Assembly: GCA_903852955.1 (NCBI GenBank)
Contig: CAINSH010000112.1
Location: 1 to 5,835 of the forward strand
Direction of reading: 5' to 3'
Length of the DNA: 5,835 bases
Source: an uncultured Actinomycetes bacterium
GTDB lineage: Bacteria; Actinomycetota; Actinomycetes; Nanopelagicales; Nanopelagicaceae
Part shown: piece after piece, positions 5,528 through 5,835 of the stretch
Layout of the letters: each line of letters starts with the position of its first letter
Position numbering within the stretch: position 1 is the stretch's first letter
Program-made: the position numbers and the translations under genes
Notes under the pieces: model-generated
Seen by the model: the letters and a program-made list of their open reading frames with translations, nothing else
Told to the model about the DNA's origin: nothing
The model's database searches: none

Positions 5528-5791
5528 ATGTCTGCACAAGAAGAGTCAGCGATCCCTACGGGCCTAAGCGACCTCGAAGTCCGAATTCTGGATTTTGAAG
5601 GTAGCTGGTGGCGATATGCAGGGGCAAAAGAGGCAGCAATTAAGGATCTTTTTGATCTCAGCGCTGCCCGCTACTACCAACTCCTGAACGATTTAATCGA
5701 TCGTGATGATGCTCTAGCCGCCTCTCCCATGCTCGTAAAGCGCCTTCGCCGCCTGCGTGAGGCCCGTATGGCAACCCGCATCGCCCGCTAG
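5528..5791 (+). CDS. DUF3263 family small protein (putative DNA-binding)
   Basis: The 87-residue protein carries the hallmark FEGSWWRYAGAKE (23-35) and then AIKDLFDLSAARYYQLLNDLID (37-58), a helix-turn-helix-like stretch, ending in the basic KRLRRLREARMATRIAR. These match DUF3263, an actinobacterial family that includes Mycobacterium tuberculosis Rv0430 (recalled). The stretch from 37 to 58 resembles sigma-factor-type helix-turn-helix segments, so a nucleic-acid-binding regulator is plausible, but this is inference. In mycobacteria the next gene encodes a LytR C-terminal-domain protein; the window stops before this can be checked. The start is supported by a leaderless -10 7 nt upstream. Codon use differs from the other genes: 7 of 12 leucines are CTC/CTG, against none of 15 in the carbonic anhydrase, and the gene is visibly more GC-rich. 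Confidence 0.88.
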   Translation: MSAQEESAIPTGLSDLEVRILDFEGSWWRYAGAKEAAIKDLFDLSAARYYQLLNDLIDRDDALAASPMLVKRLRRLREARMATRIAR

Positions 5792-5807
5792 TTAACTCAC
5801 AGAACCG

Positions 5808-5813
5808 TACGTT
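5808..5813 (+). promoter_or_regulatory. Possible -10 hexamer for an off-window transcript
   Basis: TACGTT fits TAnnnT and would start transcription near G5821, with the final bases GGGGAAATAACTCCC as the beginning of a leader. Those bases can form a short GGG/CCC stem. No start codon follows inside the window, so this may serve a gene or RNA beyond the edge. A hexamer this loose is expected by chance fairly often. Confidence 0.2.
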
Positions 5814-5835
5814 TTGCGCCGGGGAAATAACTCCC

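Overview
The window looks like a compact chromosomal segment from a free-living actinobacterium of moderate GC, and a freshwater Nanopelagicales (acI)-type lineage is my best guess. The grounds are: a DUF3263 gene (an actinobacterial family), a tRNA gene with no encoded CCA, -10 hexamers of the TAnnnT type sitting 7 nt before start codons (the leaderless layout common in Actinobacteria), very tight gene packing, and AT-leaning codon use with many TTA/TTG leucines. The lineage is inferred. No rRNA or marker phylogeny is available here.

Layout, left to right. (1) A short UUCG-loop hairpin (17-32) abuts a tRNA-Thr(UGU) gene (34-106). (2) After a 25-nt gap comes a small beta-class carbonic anhydrase (132-644, +), the only gene here with a strong Shine-Dalgarno sequence. 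(3) Converging on it with a 20-nt overlap is a minus-strand pair: a type II NADH dehydrogenase (2636 to 1401) followed by an alpha/beta hydrolase (1401 to 625), joined by a TAATG stop/start overlap. (4) A 24-nt divergent promoter (2637-2660) separates this pair from a plus-strand pair: a YbjT-like SDR with a C-terminal DUF2867 domain (2661-4139) and a group II PLP-dependent decarboxylase (4132-5478), overlapping by 8 nt. (5) A small DUF3263 protein (5528-5791) follows with its own leaderless-type promoter. The last 44 nt hold no complete gene.

How the genes may work together. NDH-2 feeds electrons from NADH to the quinone pool. The divergent operon carries a nucleotide-binding SDR and an amino-acid decarboxylase that would release CO2 and an amine. 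The two operons appear to compete for one promoter core, because their -10 hexamers interlock. The nearby carbonic anhydrase would interconvert CO2 and bicarbonate, but a functional link to the decarboxylase is speculation.

No mobile element, CRISPR array, phage gene or toxin-antitoxin system is visible. The features most worth a second look are the interlocked divergent leaderless promoters, the coupled SDR-DUF2867/decarboxylase pair, the altered zinc-site motif of the carbonic anhydrase, and the extra G in the tRNA acceptor stem.
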